Assembly (NCBI RefSeq): GCF_003265305.2
Contig: NZ_CP033459.1
Location: 558,001-622,000 of the forward strand
Origin: Pseudoprevotella muciniphila
GTDB taxonomy: Bacteria > Bacteroidota > Bacteroidia > Bacteroidales > Bacteroidaceae
Length of the DNA: 64,000 bases
Reading direction: 5' to 3'
The position numbers and the translations under genes are program-made. This document shows, one piece after another, positions 32,974 through 41,237 of this stretch. Under the pieces are notes generated by a model. The model did no database searches, had not been told where the DNA came from, and was given only the letters and a program-made list of their open reading frames with translations. How positions within the stretch are numbered: position 1 is the stretch's first letter; every line of letters starts with the position of its first letter.

Positions 32974-35454
32974 TTAGCGCGTTGCCGGACGGCTGGGCTG
33001 CGCTGTTGCTGCGGGAACAGAAGAACTATAGTCGAGTACACGCTCTATATAGTCAGCCAGAGATGCATAATGGTCATTGTTTGGCTGTGCTTTGAACATC
33101 TTTGAGAGTTTTCTGAGCATGCTGTAGGTTGCAGGACGCGCCTTTGACGTTACTTGCATTTGTTTGAAACTATTGCAAAGTGTTGAAACGTATGTTGACT
33201 GCAACATTCTTATGTATTCCGTGTCTTGTCCTTCCTTTTCTGTAATAAGCAGTCGTGTCATGTCGTCGAGGAAGTCTTTTGCAGGATATGCGCTGTTTAG
33301 GATTTCGAGCCTTGACATAAGGCTGTTAACCACACCATTTCCCACGTTTATTGTAAGTGTGTGGGGATTGTTCGTAAAACGGTTTACATAATCCTCTTCT
33401 ATCATCCATGTGGGTTCACTGAACACTTGTTCTGCCACAAAGTTAAGCGCTGCGCGCTGCTTCTCAGCGGGCGTATTCTGGTAAACATCTCCTGATTCGT
33501 CCACTGTCTTGAAATCGTAGTAAACTCCTCCGATATTACCCATTACGTGTCCCATATATCTGTTGAACTGTGAGATAATGGTGTTGTAGACCTCTCTTGC
33601 GTTGGTATTGTAGATATCCGTTGCATCGTAACTCCATTCCGGTACATTCTTCATTTGGCGTTTCAGATTGAGTATACCATAGTGGCTGGCGAGGATGGCA
33701 TCGTCGCCGAGGTCTTCTGTCTGGCACCGCGGGTCTCCTCTTCGCATTTCACCGTCTCCGAACCACAATCTGCGGTCTTTAGCGAGATTGTCCTGAACGA
33801 GTTTTTCGAGTTCTCGATGGTCGCTCTCGTCATCAAAAGCATCCCACATGGGTGAATATCCCCACTTGATAGCCCACTTATCGTAGTCGCCGATGCGCGG
33901 GAAGATACCCACACGTTCGATACCGTCTTCAGGCTGCGCCACATAGTTGAAACGCGCATAGTCCATGATGCTCGGTGTGTGTCCATGCTCTTCCACCCAT
34001 GCCTTGTCGCGCAGTTTTTCCACTGGTACGGTGCTCGACGAACCGAAGTTGTGGCGCAGGCCCAGCGTATGTCCCACCTCGTGCGAAGAGACGAAACGTA
34101 TGAGTTGCCCCATCAGTTCTTCGTCGAATTTCATTTTTTGTGCTGCTTCATCGAGCGTTCCAGCTTGAACCATGTACCAATCGTGCACGAGTTTCATCAC
34201 GTTGTGATACCAGCAGATGTGGCTTTCAAGGATTTCTCCTGTGCGCGGATCGTGCACTTGTGGTCCGTATGCGTTAGGAATGTCGGATGCGAGGTATCGT
34301 ATAACGGAATAACGTGCGTCTTCCATCGACATGGTTTTATCACTATCTGGCCATTCTTTTGCCACTATTGCATTTTTAAAGCCTGCTTGTTCAAATGCTT
34401 CTTGCCAATCTTCAACTCCTGCAATGAGATATTTACGCCACTGTTTAGGTGTTGCTGGGTCGATGTAATATACGATTTGTTTCTTTGGTTCCACGAGTTC
34501 TCCACGTTTCATGCGTTCAGCGTCTTCTTCGTTTTTCGGTTCAAGGCGCCAGCGTGTGATGAAACGTTTATTAGCCACTCTCTGTTGGTCGTCTGAATAG
34601 AGTGTAAACCCATCTGTAAAATAGCCCACGCGTGGGTCAAAAAGACGACGTTGCATAGGTTTGTCTGGCAATTGCACGAATGAGACATTGAGTCTGAATG
34701 TCAGCTTTCCTGTCATTGACGCAGATGGAGTTCGTCCGCTTGGTGCCATCCAAGTGGTAACCATTTTTACTTCCGTGTTGAGTGGGAATGTGTTAATTTC
34801 TTCTATATATGACTGTTGGGGCATGAGACTGGCGGCACCGGTGTTTGTCTTAGTATTCTTGCTAAGTGTTAGTGCTCCATTATCGCTAAGGAGGAACTGC
34901 GTTACTTTGATGCGTGATGCACCTTTGCCTGCCCCTTGTTCAATTTTAAATGAACCAATAATGGGGTTTTCATTGCTTGTTGTAACAGCCTTGTTTATTT
35001 CATCATATTTGTCTGCCATCGTTACGTAGGGGTCGGACCGTAGCGCGAGATGGTTGTTTGGTGTTTTTTCCCAATAAACTGTTTGCTGGTTGACGAGTTC
35101 TCCTCCATAAAGTTTTAGGTCGGCAGGAGTTGAAATAAATCTCACTGTGGCTAGTATGCGTTTACCGAGAATTGTATCTGGGATGTCAAAGAAATAGTCG
35201 TCGCCTTGCTTAGCAACTCCGAATAGTCCACTCTTTGCCTGCGCTGGAGGCGGTGTAGATGGCTTTGCCGCTTGCGTAGGTTGCCCTTTTTTCGGCTGTG
35301 CACTCTTCTTTTCTTTCTTCTTCTCTACTTTTTTTGCAGCTTTTGGTGCTGCTGGTGCTTCAGTTTTCTTTTCAACTGGTTTTTCGTTTTGCGCAAAAGC
35401 CGCTGTAGGCATCATTATGAGCAGCGAAAGCACCAATAGGGATAGTTTCTTCAT
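32974..35454 (-). CDS. Secreted zinc metalloprotease of the DUF5117/DUF4953 type
   Basis: 826 residues. A signal peptide (MKKLSLLVLSLLIMMPTAAF) precedes a Lys/Ala/Pro-rich linker at about 22-75 (KKVEKKKEKKSAQPKKG). Then come DUF5118/DUF5117-like beta domains (about 80-420) and the zinc site HEVGHTLGLRHNFGSS at about 462-477 (HExxHxxGxxH, metzincin-like). A helical C-terminal domain follows, ending in a low-complexity tail SSVPAATAQPSRPATR. These large proteases are typical of Bacteroidetes and other Gram-negatives; substrates are unknown. No type IX C-terminal domain is seen, so it may stay in the periplasm or outer membrane. Monocistronic, with a terminator. Confidence 0.9.
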   Translation of the reverse strand: MKKLSLLVLSLLIMMPTAAFAQNEKPVEKKTEAPAAPKAAKKVEKKKEKKSAQPKKGQPTQAAKPSTPPPAQAKSGLFGVAKQGDDYFFDIPDTILGKRILATVRFISTPADLKLYGGELVNQQTVYWEKTPNNHLALRSDPYVTMADKYDEINKAVTTSNENPIIGSFKIEQGAGKGASRIKVTQFLLSDNGALTLSKNTKTNTGAASLMPQQSYIEEINTFPLNTEVKMVTTWMAPSGRTPSASMTGKLTFRLNVSFVQLPDKPMQRRLFDPRVGYFTDGFTLYSDDQQRVANKRFITRWRLEPKNEEDAERMKRGELVEPKKQIVYYIDPATPKQWRKYLIAGVEDWQEAFEQAGFKNAIVAKEWPDSDKTMSMEDARYSVIRYLASDIPNAYGPQVHDPRTGEILESHICWYHNVMKLVHDWYMVQAGTLDEAAQKMKFDEELMGQLIRFVSSHEVGHTLGLRHNFGSSSTVPVEKLRDKAWVEEHGHTPSIMDYARFNYVAQPEDGIERVGIFPRIGDYDKWAIKWGYSPMWDAFDDESDHRELEKLVQDNLAKDRRLWFGDGEMRRGDPRCQTEDLGDDAILASHYGILNLKRQMKNVPEWSYDATDIYNTNAREVYNTIISQFNRYMGHVMGNIGGVYYDFKTVDESGDVYQNTPAEKQRAALNFVAEQVFSEPTWMIEEDYVNRFTNNPHTLTINVGNGVVNSLMSRLEILNSAYPAKDFLDDMTRLLITEKEGQDTEYIRMLQSTYVSTLCNSFKQMQVTSKARPATYSMLRKLSKMFKAQPNNDHYASLADYIERVLDYSSSVPAATAQPSRPATR

Positions 35455-35504
35455 GACTATTAAAATGATATTGATAATAATTTACTTTAATTGAACTTAC
35501 GATA

Positions 35505-36095
35505 TTATGTTACAAAGTTTATGAAATTTTCGTATGAATTTTCAACGCGATGCAATTGATATGGCTTTAATTTGAGCATAACTCTTTTTGGGACATCTTG
35601 TAGTCCGAAATAGTCTGCCACAAGTGCTGCAAGTTGGTGGGAACGCACATCGTCCTTTTGATTGAGTGCTATGCAAGCCTTTCTCGACAGGTTTCTGTCG
35701 CCTTCCACGAGGCGTAGTTGCTGAAAGATGAGGTAGCAACATGGCAGTGTAGCCGCTTTCATCATGGCGTTTATTCTCGCCTCTGGTGTATCTTCTGCCA
35801 AAAGGTTTATGAGTTTTTCTGCCTCTTCGTGCGTTTTGGCAAGTGGCAGGAAGGCTTCCAATGTTTTGCGGCGGTCGATGGCTGTCGTCGTTTCCAGTTG
35901 GGCAAAGGTTTGGAGTTCCGGTGCATCAAGACTGAGCATACCTTTCTTAAATAAGCGCTTTGCTTCAATGAGGTACATACCGAGGTAGCCCTTGCTGAAT
36001 GTGGGCACCACCTTTAAGAAACTCGTCCAGAACTGTTCTGATGACGAGAATGCTCCTATGACTTTGCTACTATCTTTTTTCGAGGCGTACGACAT
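35505..36095 (-). CDS. Alpha-helical protein of unknown function after rlmD
   Basis: 196 residues, family not recognised. No signal peptide or membrane helix. It is predicted nearly all-helical, with repeat-like amphipathic helices (TAIDRRKTLEAFLPLAKTHE, EEAEKLINLLAEDTPEARIN), suggesting a HEAT- or TPR-like scaffold. Its start overlaps the end of rlmD by 26 bases in another frame, so translation is likely coupled. A role connected with ribosome maturation is possible from position only. Confidence 0.7.
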   Translation of the reverse strand: MSYASKKDSSKVIGAFSSSEQFWTSFLKVVPTFSKGYLGMYLIEAKRLFKKGMLSLDAPELQTFAQLETTTAIDRRKTLEAFLPLAKTHEEAEKLINLLAEDTPEARINAMMKAATLPCCYLIFQQLRLVEGDRNLSRKACIALNQKDDVRSHQLAALVADYFGLQDVPKRVMLKLKPYQLHRVENSYENFINFVT

Positions 36096-37488
36096 TTTCT
36101 ACATGATGTGTTTGCGGGAACATATCGACCGGTTGCACAGCCGTCACTTTGTAGTGCACGTCTAGCATTGCGAGGTCGCGTGCCTGTGTTGCCGGGTTGC
36201 AACTTACATATACGATTCGCTTTGGCCCGGCAGCAATGATAGTATTGACCACATCCGGGTGCATTCCTGCGCGGGGCGGATCAGTGATAATCACGTCGGG
36301 GTGTCCGTGCTCTTCGAGGAAGGCTTCTGTGAGGATATCCTTCATGTCGCCTGCAAAAAACGAAGTATTCGTTATACCGTTAATTTCAGAATTCACTTTT
36401 GCATCTTCTATTGCCTCTGGCACATATTCTATTCCCACAACGTGTCTTGCCTGACGGGCAACGAAATTGGCTATGGTGCCAGTGCCGGTGTATAGGTCGT
36501 ACACCAACTGACTGCCATCGAGTGCTGCCAACTGGCGTGCTACCTTATAAAGTTCATAGGCTTGCTCCGTGTTGGTCTGGTAGAAACTTTTGGGTCCCAC
36601 CTTAAACCGCAACCCTTCCATTTCTTCATAGATGAATGAGGAACCACTGAATGTAAGGATGTCGAGGTCGCCGATGGTGTCATTGCATTTCAGGTTGTTC
36701 ACATAAAGCAACGAGGTGATTTCAGGGAAACTGTCGCGCATGAAGCAGAGCACGTCCTCTGCCTGTTTATGTTCATCTTCGGATGTGCAATGGAACTGCA
36801 TGACCACCATGAGTTCGCCTGTATCGGATGAGCGAAGCATCATGTTTCTCAGCACTCCCTCCTGACGCCGCAAATCGTAGAATGATATGCTACGTTCTTT
36901 GGCAAAACTCCTTACACCATTACGGATTTTATTGTTTATTTCAGGCATGAGGAAGCACTCCTCTATGTCAAGAATTTTATCGAAGGCTCCAGGTATATGG
37001 AAACCCAGCGCGTCCATATCAGTAAACGTTTCGTTGCTGTTGATTTGTTCGAATGTAAGCCACTTCTTGTTCGAGAAGCCAAACTCGAGTTTATTACGAT
37101 ACGCCTGTGTATGTTTGCTGCCAAGAATAGGAGAAATTTCCGGTAGTTCCACTTTCCCTATGCGTGTCAATGCGTCTGTTACTTGCTTTTGTTTGTAGTG
37201 CAACTGCTGTTCGTAGGAGAGGCATTGCCATTTGCATCCTCCGCACACTCCAAAATGCTTGCAGAAGGGTTCTACCCGCATTGGCGAATACTCATGGAAC
37301 TTCACTGCCTCTGCTTCGGCGTAACTATGTTTTTTTCTCCGCACCTGAAGGTCCACCACGTCTCCCGGGACAACGTATGGTGCAAACACCACGAGGTTGT
37401 CCACACGGGCAAGCGCCTTTCCTTCGGCAGCCACGTCTTCTATCGTAATACGCTCCAACAGCGGTAGGGGTTTCTTTTTTCTTGCCAC
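36070..37488 (-). CDS. rlmD: 23S rRNA (uracil-C5)-methyltransferase, RlmD/RumA family
   Basis: 472 residues. An N-terminal TRAM domain (about 10-70, IEDVAAEGKALARVDNLVVF) is followed by the [4Fe-4S] ligands C-x5-C-x2-C in CKHFGVCGGCKW (about 76-87). The methyltransferase domain has YDLYTGTGTIANFVA (SAM loop), ITDPPRAGMHP, and the catalytic cysteine in VYVSCNPATQARDL. It methylates U1939 (or U747) of 23S rRNA. The start is GTG at 37488 (MARKKKPLPLLERITIED), with no ATG available near the conserved N-terminus. It is 46 bases after mutY-side sequence and overlaps the next gene by 26 bases. Confidence 0.9.
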   Translation of the reverse strand: MARKKKPLPLLERITIEDVAAEGKALARVDNLVVFAPYVVPGDVVDLQVRRKKHSYAEAEAVKFHEYSPMRVEPFCKHFGVCGGCKWQCLSYEQQLHYKQKQVTDALTRIGKVELPEISPILGSKHTQAYRNKLEFGFSNKKWLTFEQINSNETFTDMDALGFHIPGAFDKILDIEECFLMPEINNKIRNGVRSFAKERSISFYDLRRQEGVLRNMMLRSSDTGELMVVMQFHCTSEDEHKQAEDVLCFMRDSFPEITSLLYVNNLKCNDTIGDLDILTFSGSSFIYEEMEGLRFKVGPKSFYQTNTEQAYELYKVARQLAALDGSQLVYDLYTGTGTIANFVARQARHVVGIEYVPEAIEDAKVNSEINGITNTSFFAGDMKDILTEAFLEEHGHPDVIITDPPRAGMHPDVVNTIIAAGPKRIVYVSCNPATQARDLAMLDVHYKVTAVQPVDMFPQTHHVENVVRLEKR

Positions 37489-37534
37489 TTCACTTATGTT
37501 TTTTACTTATCTCATCAGGTAATCTCCATACCTG

Positions 37535-38602
37535 TTAGTTGTTGTTTATCCGCTCGAAGATGATTTCCACGAGTCTTGAAACGGGATATTCATCGCGATT
37601 TGCTTCATCTACCCAACAGTAACCATCCGGTGTAAGTTTTGGCTCATCAATGCTGACCAAGTATGCTTCCACATTCAGGCGTTGATGTGTCAGCATGTGT
37701 GTGTATCTGCTGAGGATATTTCTGAAAACGGCTTTTTCTCCCAGCCATACAGTCCTTTTGTCGTTTGCTACGTCGTGCAGAGCAGCAGGTTGTTCATATT
37801 CCATGAGGAACGGTTCGTAGAGTCCTTGCCAAATGTCTCCCTGCTGTCTTTGTCGGAGTAGGATTTTGCCTTTACTTCTGACGTACAGATAGACAAGATG
37901 GCGGTCCTTTACCTTTGTGCGTTTCTGCTTCACCGGGAGAGTGTCAACGCATTTTGAAGCGAATGCCGCGCATTTTGCGATTAACGGGCATTTCGTGCAG
38001 TCGGGCGACTTTGGACGACACTGCAATGCTCCGAAATCCATGAGTGCCTGATTGTACAGCGCCGGTCGTTTTTTGTCGAGAAGTTGTTGCGCGAGTTGTG
38101 CGAACTGCTTTTTTCCTGCTGTGGTGTCGATGGGTGTATCGATGGCGAACACTCTTGCCAAAACACGATACACGTTCCCATCCACTGTTGCATAGGGCAA
38201 TCCGTATGCGAAAGAACTGATTGCTGCTGCGGTATAGTCGCCCACTCCTTTGAGCGCCCTGATGTTCTTGTAATCCTTGGGAAATCCGCCCAGATTGACA
38301 ATTTGTCTTGCTGCCTGATGCAGGTTTCTGGCACGGCTATAATAGCCTAATCCTTGCCAGAGTTGCAGCACTTCGTCCAGGTTGGCAGAAGAAAGCGTTT
38401 CTACAGTCGGAAACCGACGTATGAAACGCAGAAAATAATCGTATCCTTGTGCCACTTGGGTTTGTTGCAGTATGATTTCAGAAATCCAGATGCGATAAGG
38501 ATCAGTGATGTCCCGCCAAGGCAGTTCGCGTCTGTTCTTGTCATACCACTCCTCTATGGTTTTGGCAAAGAACAGGTCGCCATTATTATGCTTCTCATTC
38601 AT
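37535..38602 (-). CDS. mutY: A/G-specific adenine glycosylase
   Basis: 355 residues. It removes adenine mispaired with 8-oxoguanine. The N-terminal catalytic part has RELPWRDITDPYRIWISEII with the catalytic glutamate before LQQTQV, then the helix-hairpin-helix GVGDYTAAAISSFAYG and the catalytic aspartate in ATVDGNVYRV. The iron-sulfur ligands are C-x6-C-x2-C-x5-C in CRPKSPDCTKCPLIAKC (about 191-207). A C-terminal NUDIX-like domain (VYLYVRSKGKILLRQRQQGD) recognises 8-oxoG. It overlaps the guanylyltransferase gene by 8 bases, indicating one transcript. Confidence 0.95.
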   Translation of the reverse strand: MNEKHNNGDLFFAKTIEEWYDKNRRELPWRDITDPYRIWISEIILQQTQVAQGYDYFLRFIRRFPTVETLSSANLDEVLQLWQGLGYYSRARNLHQAARQIVNLGGFPKDYKNIRALKGVGDYTAAAISSFAYGLPYATVDGNVYRVLARVFAIDTPIDTTAGKKQFAQLAQQLLDKKRPALYNQALMDFGALQCRPKSPDCTKCPLIAKCAAFASKCVDTLPVKQKRTKVKDRHLVYLYVRSKGKILLRQRQQGDIWQGLYEPFLMEYEQPAALHDVANDKRTVWLGEKAVFRNILSRYTHMLTHQRLNVEAYLVSIDEPKLTPDGYCWVDEANRDEYPVSRLVEIIFERINNN

Positions 38603-39653
38603 GGAACAAGCCTATACGCTGTTCTTCGGAAAGTTTGCAGATGAGCAGTGCGCCATCTTTCTCCACCACAACGTATCCATCGAGCCCCTGCACTACAACT
38701 TCACGCAAATGGGTTGTATGAACAACACTGTTTCTTGTTTCAAACACTCGTATGTTATCTCCTATGAGTGCATTGCCGTACACATCCTTGTCGCTGAGCA
38801 TGAGGAGTGATGTCCACGTTCCGAGATCGCTCCACCCTATATCAGCGGGTCGCACGAAGATGTCCTCCGCCTTTTCCATGATGGCATAGTCCACGGATAT
38901 GCTCTTGCAGTTTTCATATACTTCGTTCACCGCCTTCTGTTCTTTGGGTGTATCAAACTGCGGCATCAGTGCCTCAAAACTCTTCCACATTTGCGATTCG
39001 TACACTCTGAAAGCATTGACAATGGTGTTTACGCTCCAAACAAATATACCGGCATTCCAGAAGTATTCCGGCAATGCAATGTATTGCTTTGCCGTGTCGA
39101 TATCTGGTTTTTCCTTGAAGGCATCCACTCTGTAGAGGTTTTTCATTCGTGCTGATGAAAATCCGAGGTCTGCCTTGATGTAGCCATAGCCTGTTTCCGG
39201 TCGGTTAGGTTTTATTCCGAGCGTTACTATTGCATCCGTTTCAGACGTATATTCTAAAGACTCGTTGATGGCTTCCTTGAATGCCGGCACATCGAGGATG
39301 ACATGGTCGCTTGGTGTTACAACCACAACGGCTTTTGGATTGCGTTTTTTTATTTTCGTGCTGACATAGCAGATACATGGTGCGGTGTTTCTGCGACATG
39401 GTTCGAGCAGGACATTCTTTTTGGGAACATCGGGCAGTTGCTCGTAAACAAGGTCTTTATATCGTTCACCCGTAACCACCCACACATTCTCCGCCGGCAC
39501 GATATCCTGGAAGCGTTGCATGGTGAGTTGTATCAGCGTTTTACCGCAACCAAGTATGTCGAGGAACTGCTTAGGTAATTCCTCGTTGCTCATGGGCCAA
39601 AAGCGGCTACCTATTCCGCCTGCCATTATTACCAGATGGTTGTTAGGATTCAT
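38595..39653 (-). CDS. manC: Mannose-1-phosphate guanylyltransferase
   Basis: 352 residues. It makes GDP-mannose from mannose 1-phosphate and GTP, feeding glycans, GDP-fucose or O-antigen. The nucleotide loop is MAGGIGSRFWPMSNEELPKQ (about 10-29, GGxGxRxWPxS with the catalytic KQ). Other blocks are VVVTPSDHVI, TLGIKPNRPETGYGYI, FKEKPD, FWNAGIFVW and DIGWSDLGTW. There is no fused phosphomannose isomerase domain, so this is the short form. No other polysaccharide genes are adjacent, suggesting a housekeeping rather than capsule-locus copy. Overlaps mutY by 8 bases. Confidence 0.93.
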   Translation of the reverse strand: MNPNNHLVIMAGGIGSRFWPMSNEELPKQFLDILGCGKTLIQLTMQRFQDIVPAENVWVVTGERYKDLVYEQLPDVPKKNVLLEPCRRNTAPCICYVSTKIKKRNPKAVVVVTPSDHVILDVPAFKEAINESLEYTSETDAIVTLGIKPNRPETGYGYIKADLGFSSARMKNLYRVDAFKEKPDIDTAKQYIALPEYFWNAGIFVWSVNTIVNAFRVYESQMWKSFEALMPQFDTPKEQKAVNEVYENCKSISVDYAIMEKAEDIFVRPADIGWSDLGTWTSLLMLSDKDVYGNALIGDNIRVFETRNSVVHTTHLREVVVQGLDGYVVVEKDGALLICKLSEEQRIGLFHE

Positions 39654-39789
39654 TTAATTGTCGTTTTTTAATAATTACAAATGCCGCTATTATAAATCAA
39701 GCGGCTAAATAAAGGGGTATTCTATAAATCAGGGGTTATTACTTATGAATAGTCTTGATGATTATTGGCTCTTTTAGGCATCTTTCGGC

Positions 39790-39832
39790 TTAACTTCTTG
39801 GTACATAGTCCGCTATGCACCTGCGAACTTAA
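39790..39832. repeat. Imperfect palindrome in the manC / DUF1573 gap
   Basis: TTAACTTCTTGGTACATAG and CTATGCACCTGCGAACTTAA flank TCCG, giving an imperfect inverted repeat of about 19 bases per arm. It looks like a dispersed intergenic repeat, but no second copy is in the window. The rest of 39654-39890 is AT-rich and shows no gene. Confidence 0.4.
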
Positions 39833-39890
39833 ATCAAAATCCACACCCAAATAACTCAAAAATCATTCAATCCTAATTTACACCCCCCAA

Positions 39891-39921
39891 AAATCAATAG
39901 TGCCGCCACATGTGCGGCACT
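39891..39921 (-). terminator. Terminator after the DUF1573 gene
   Basis: AGTGCCGC / GCGGCACT stem at 39899-39921; on the minus strand it is followed by ATTGATTTTTGGGG, 30 bases past the stop codon. Confidence 0.75.
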
Positions 39922-39950
39922 TATCAATGATGGTCTGAAAAGAGACTATA

Positions 39951-40325
39951 TCAGTCCTTTTCGAGTATTCCCTCTACATAAATTCGCACAAGTGAATTTG
40001 ATGCATTTGAGCGCACTGTTACCACCTTGCGGAATTGTCCCGGGAACTTATTCTTTCCGTCGTAAGAAACAGTTATTGTTCCTTTTTCTCCTGGTTGTAT
40101 GGGAGTTTTCGTGTAATTAGCCACTGTGCATCCGCACGATGTGAATGCTTGCTGAATGATGAGCGGCTTATTACCCGTATTTGTCACTGTGAAAGTTGTT
40201 TTCTGCACTTTGCTTTCCTTGAACGTTCCGAAATTGTGGGAAGTACGGTCAAGACTTAATACTGCCTGAGCGGAAATACCGACTGTGCAGATGAATGCAA
40301 CGAGGAGCAATAATATCTTTTTCAT
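39951..40325 (-). CDS. DUF1573 domain exported protein
   Basis: 124 residues. A signal peptide ends at about 20 (TVGISAQ). A single Ig-like DUF1573 (ASPM/SPD-2/Hydin-like) domain follows: LDRTSHNFGTFKESKVQKTT, TNTGNKPLIIQQAFTSCGC, and PIQPGEKGTITVSYD. The TSCGC motif with two cysteines is a family hallmark. These proteins are common in Bacteroidetes and are of unknown function; some occur with redox or sulfur genes. It is monocistronic, with a consensus promoter and its own terminator, so it is probably well expressed. Confidence 0.9.
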   Translation of the reverse strand: MKKILLLLVAFICTVGISAQAVLSLDRTSHNFGTFKESKVQKTTFTVTNTGNKPLIIQQAFTSCGCTVANYTKTPIQPGEKGTITVSYDGKNKFPGQFRKVVTVRSNASNSLVRIYVEGILEKD

Positions 40326-40383
40326 TCTACTGAGAATTTAAAATGTTTCTATTCAATGTGCCTATTAGATATCTTTTCCTTTG

Positions 40384-40414
40384 CAAAGTTAAAAACAACT
40401 GCGTCAACAACAAA
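40384..40414 (-). promoter_or_regulatory. Consensus promoter of the DUF1573 gene
   Basis: On the minus strand TTTG (40414-40411), a 19-base spacer and TAACTTTG (40391-40384), a perfect Bacteroidetes vegetative promoter 58 bases before the ATG. Confidence 0.85.
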
Positions 40415-40548
40415 ATAAAACTGTAATTTTTGTGCTAAATTATGGTTAAATTCCCCTTTGTTTGCTATTTTTGCATTTAATCTGACAACATGAGAAGTGG
40501 GATTAGATAACACAGTTTTTTTTCATTTCTCTTGAAGTATATATCCAC

Positions 40549-41202
40549 ATGGCACAAAAGACGACTTCTGCTCAATCTCTTAAGGAGCGCATCATACTTG
40601 GCATTGACCCCGGTACAAACGTTTTGGGTTATGGTGTGCTGAAGGTTGTCGGGAACAAGGCAGAGATGGTAACGATGGGTGTGATAGACCTTCGTAAGGT
40701 GAGCGACATCTATTTGAAACTTGGCAGGATTTATGAGCGCGTGATGGGAATCATAGACAGTTACCTTCCGGACGAGATGGCTGTTGAGGCACCTTTTTTC
40801 GGCAAGAACGTTCAGAGCATGCTCAAGTTGGGGCGTGCCGAAGGTGTGGCTATCGCAGCAGCCATCAGTCGCCAGGTGCCTATTTGTGAGTATGCTCCTC
40901 TGAAGGTCAAGATGTCCATAACAGGGAAAGGCAGTTCGAGCAAGCAACAAGTGGCAGTTTTCATGCAGAAGATGCTCAATATACCCGAGAGCAGCATGCT
41001 ACCCTATTTAGATGCCACAGATGCACTCGCCGTGGCATATTGTCATTTCCTTCACAGCAACCGCCCCGACCTGACAGGTTCCGGCGGTGGCACAAAATCG
41101 TGGAAGGCATACGCACAGCAACATGGAAAAAGCGTGAGCGACACCACGACCGGTCCTCAGAAAAAACTGGCACAACTGCTAAAGACCTCAAAGAAAAAGT
41201 AA
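40549..41202 (+). CDS. ruvC: Crossover junction endodeoxyribonuclease RuvC
   Basis: 217 residues. It cuts Holliday junctions as a dimer. The RNase H-like core shows the catalytic acids in LGIDPGTNVLGYGV (Asp near 20), MAVEAPFFGKN (Glu), and PYLDATDALAVAYCH (DAxDA-type pair). The core ends at about 170. A hydrophilic C-terminal tail of about 40 residues (SGGGTKSWKAYAQQHGKSVS) extends beyond the normal end and is of unknown use. It starts a plus-strand group with a ModF-like ATPase (35-base gap) and an HD hydrolase. ruvA and ruvB are not in the window. Confidence 0.95.
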   Translation: MAQKTTSAQSLKERIILGIDPGTNVLGYGVLKVVGNKAEMVTMGVIDLRKVSDIYLKLGRIYERVMGIIDSYLPDEMAVEAPFFGKNVQSMLKLGRAEGVAIAAAISRQVPICEYAPLKVKMSITGKGSSSKQQVAVFMQKMLNIPESSMLPYLDATDALAVAYCHFLHSNRPDLTGSGGGTKSWKAYAQQHGKSVSDTTTGPQKKLAQLLKTSKKK

Positions 41203-41237
41203 CAATCCCATTTTCTATAGTTTATAAGTTTATAAAG

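Noticed and set aside
41040-41237. N-terminal extension of the ModF-like ATPase overlapping ruvC
   Set aside because: It is the shifted frame of the ruvC tail; the ATG at 41238 lies in the normal intergenic gap and gives the expected ABC start.
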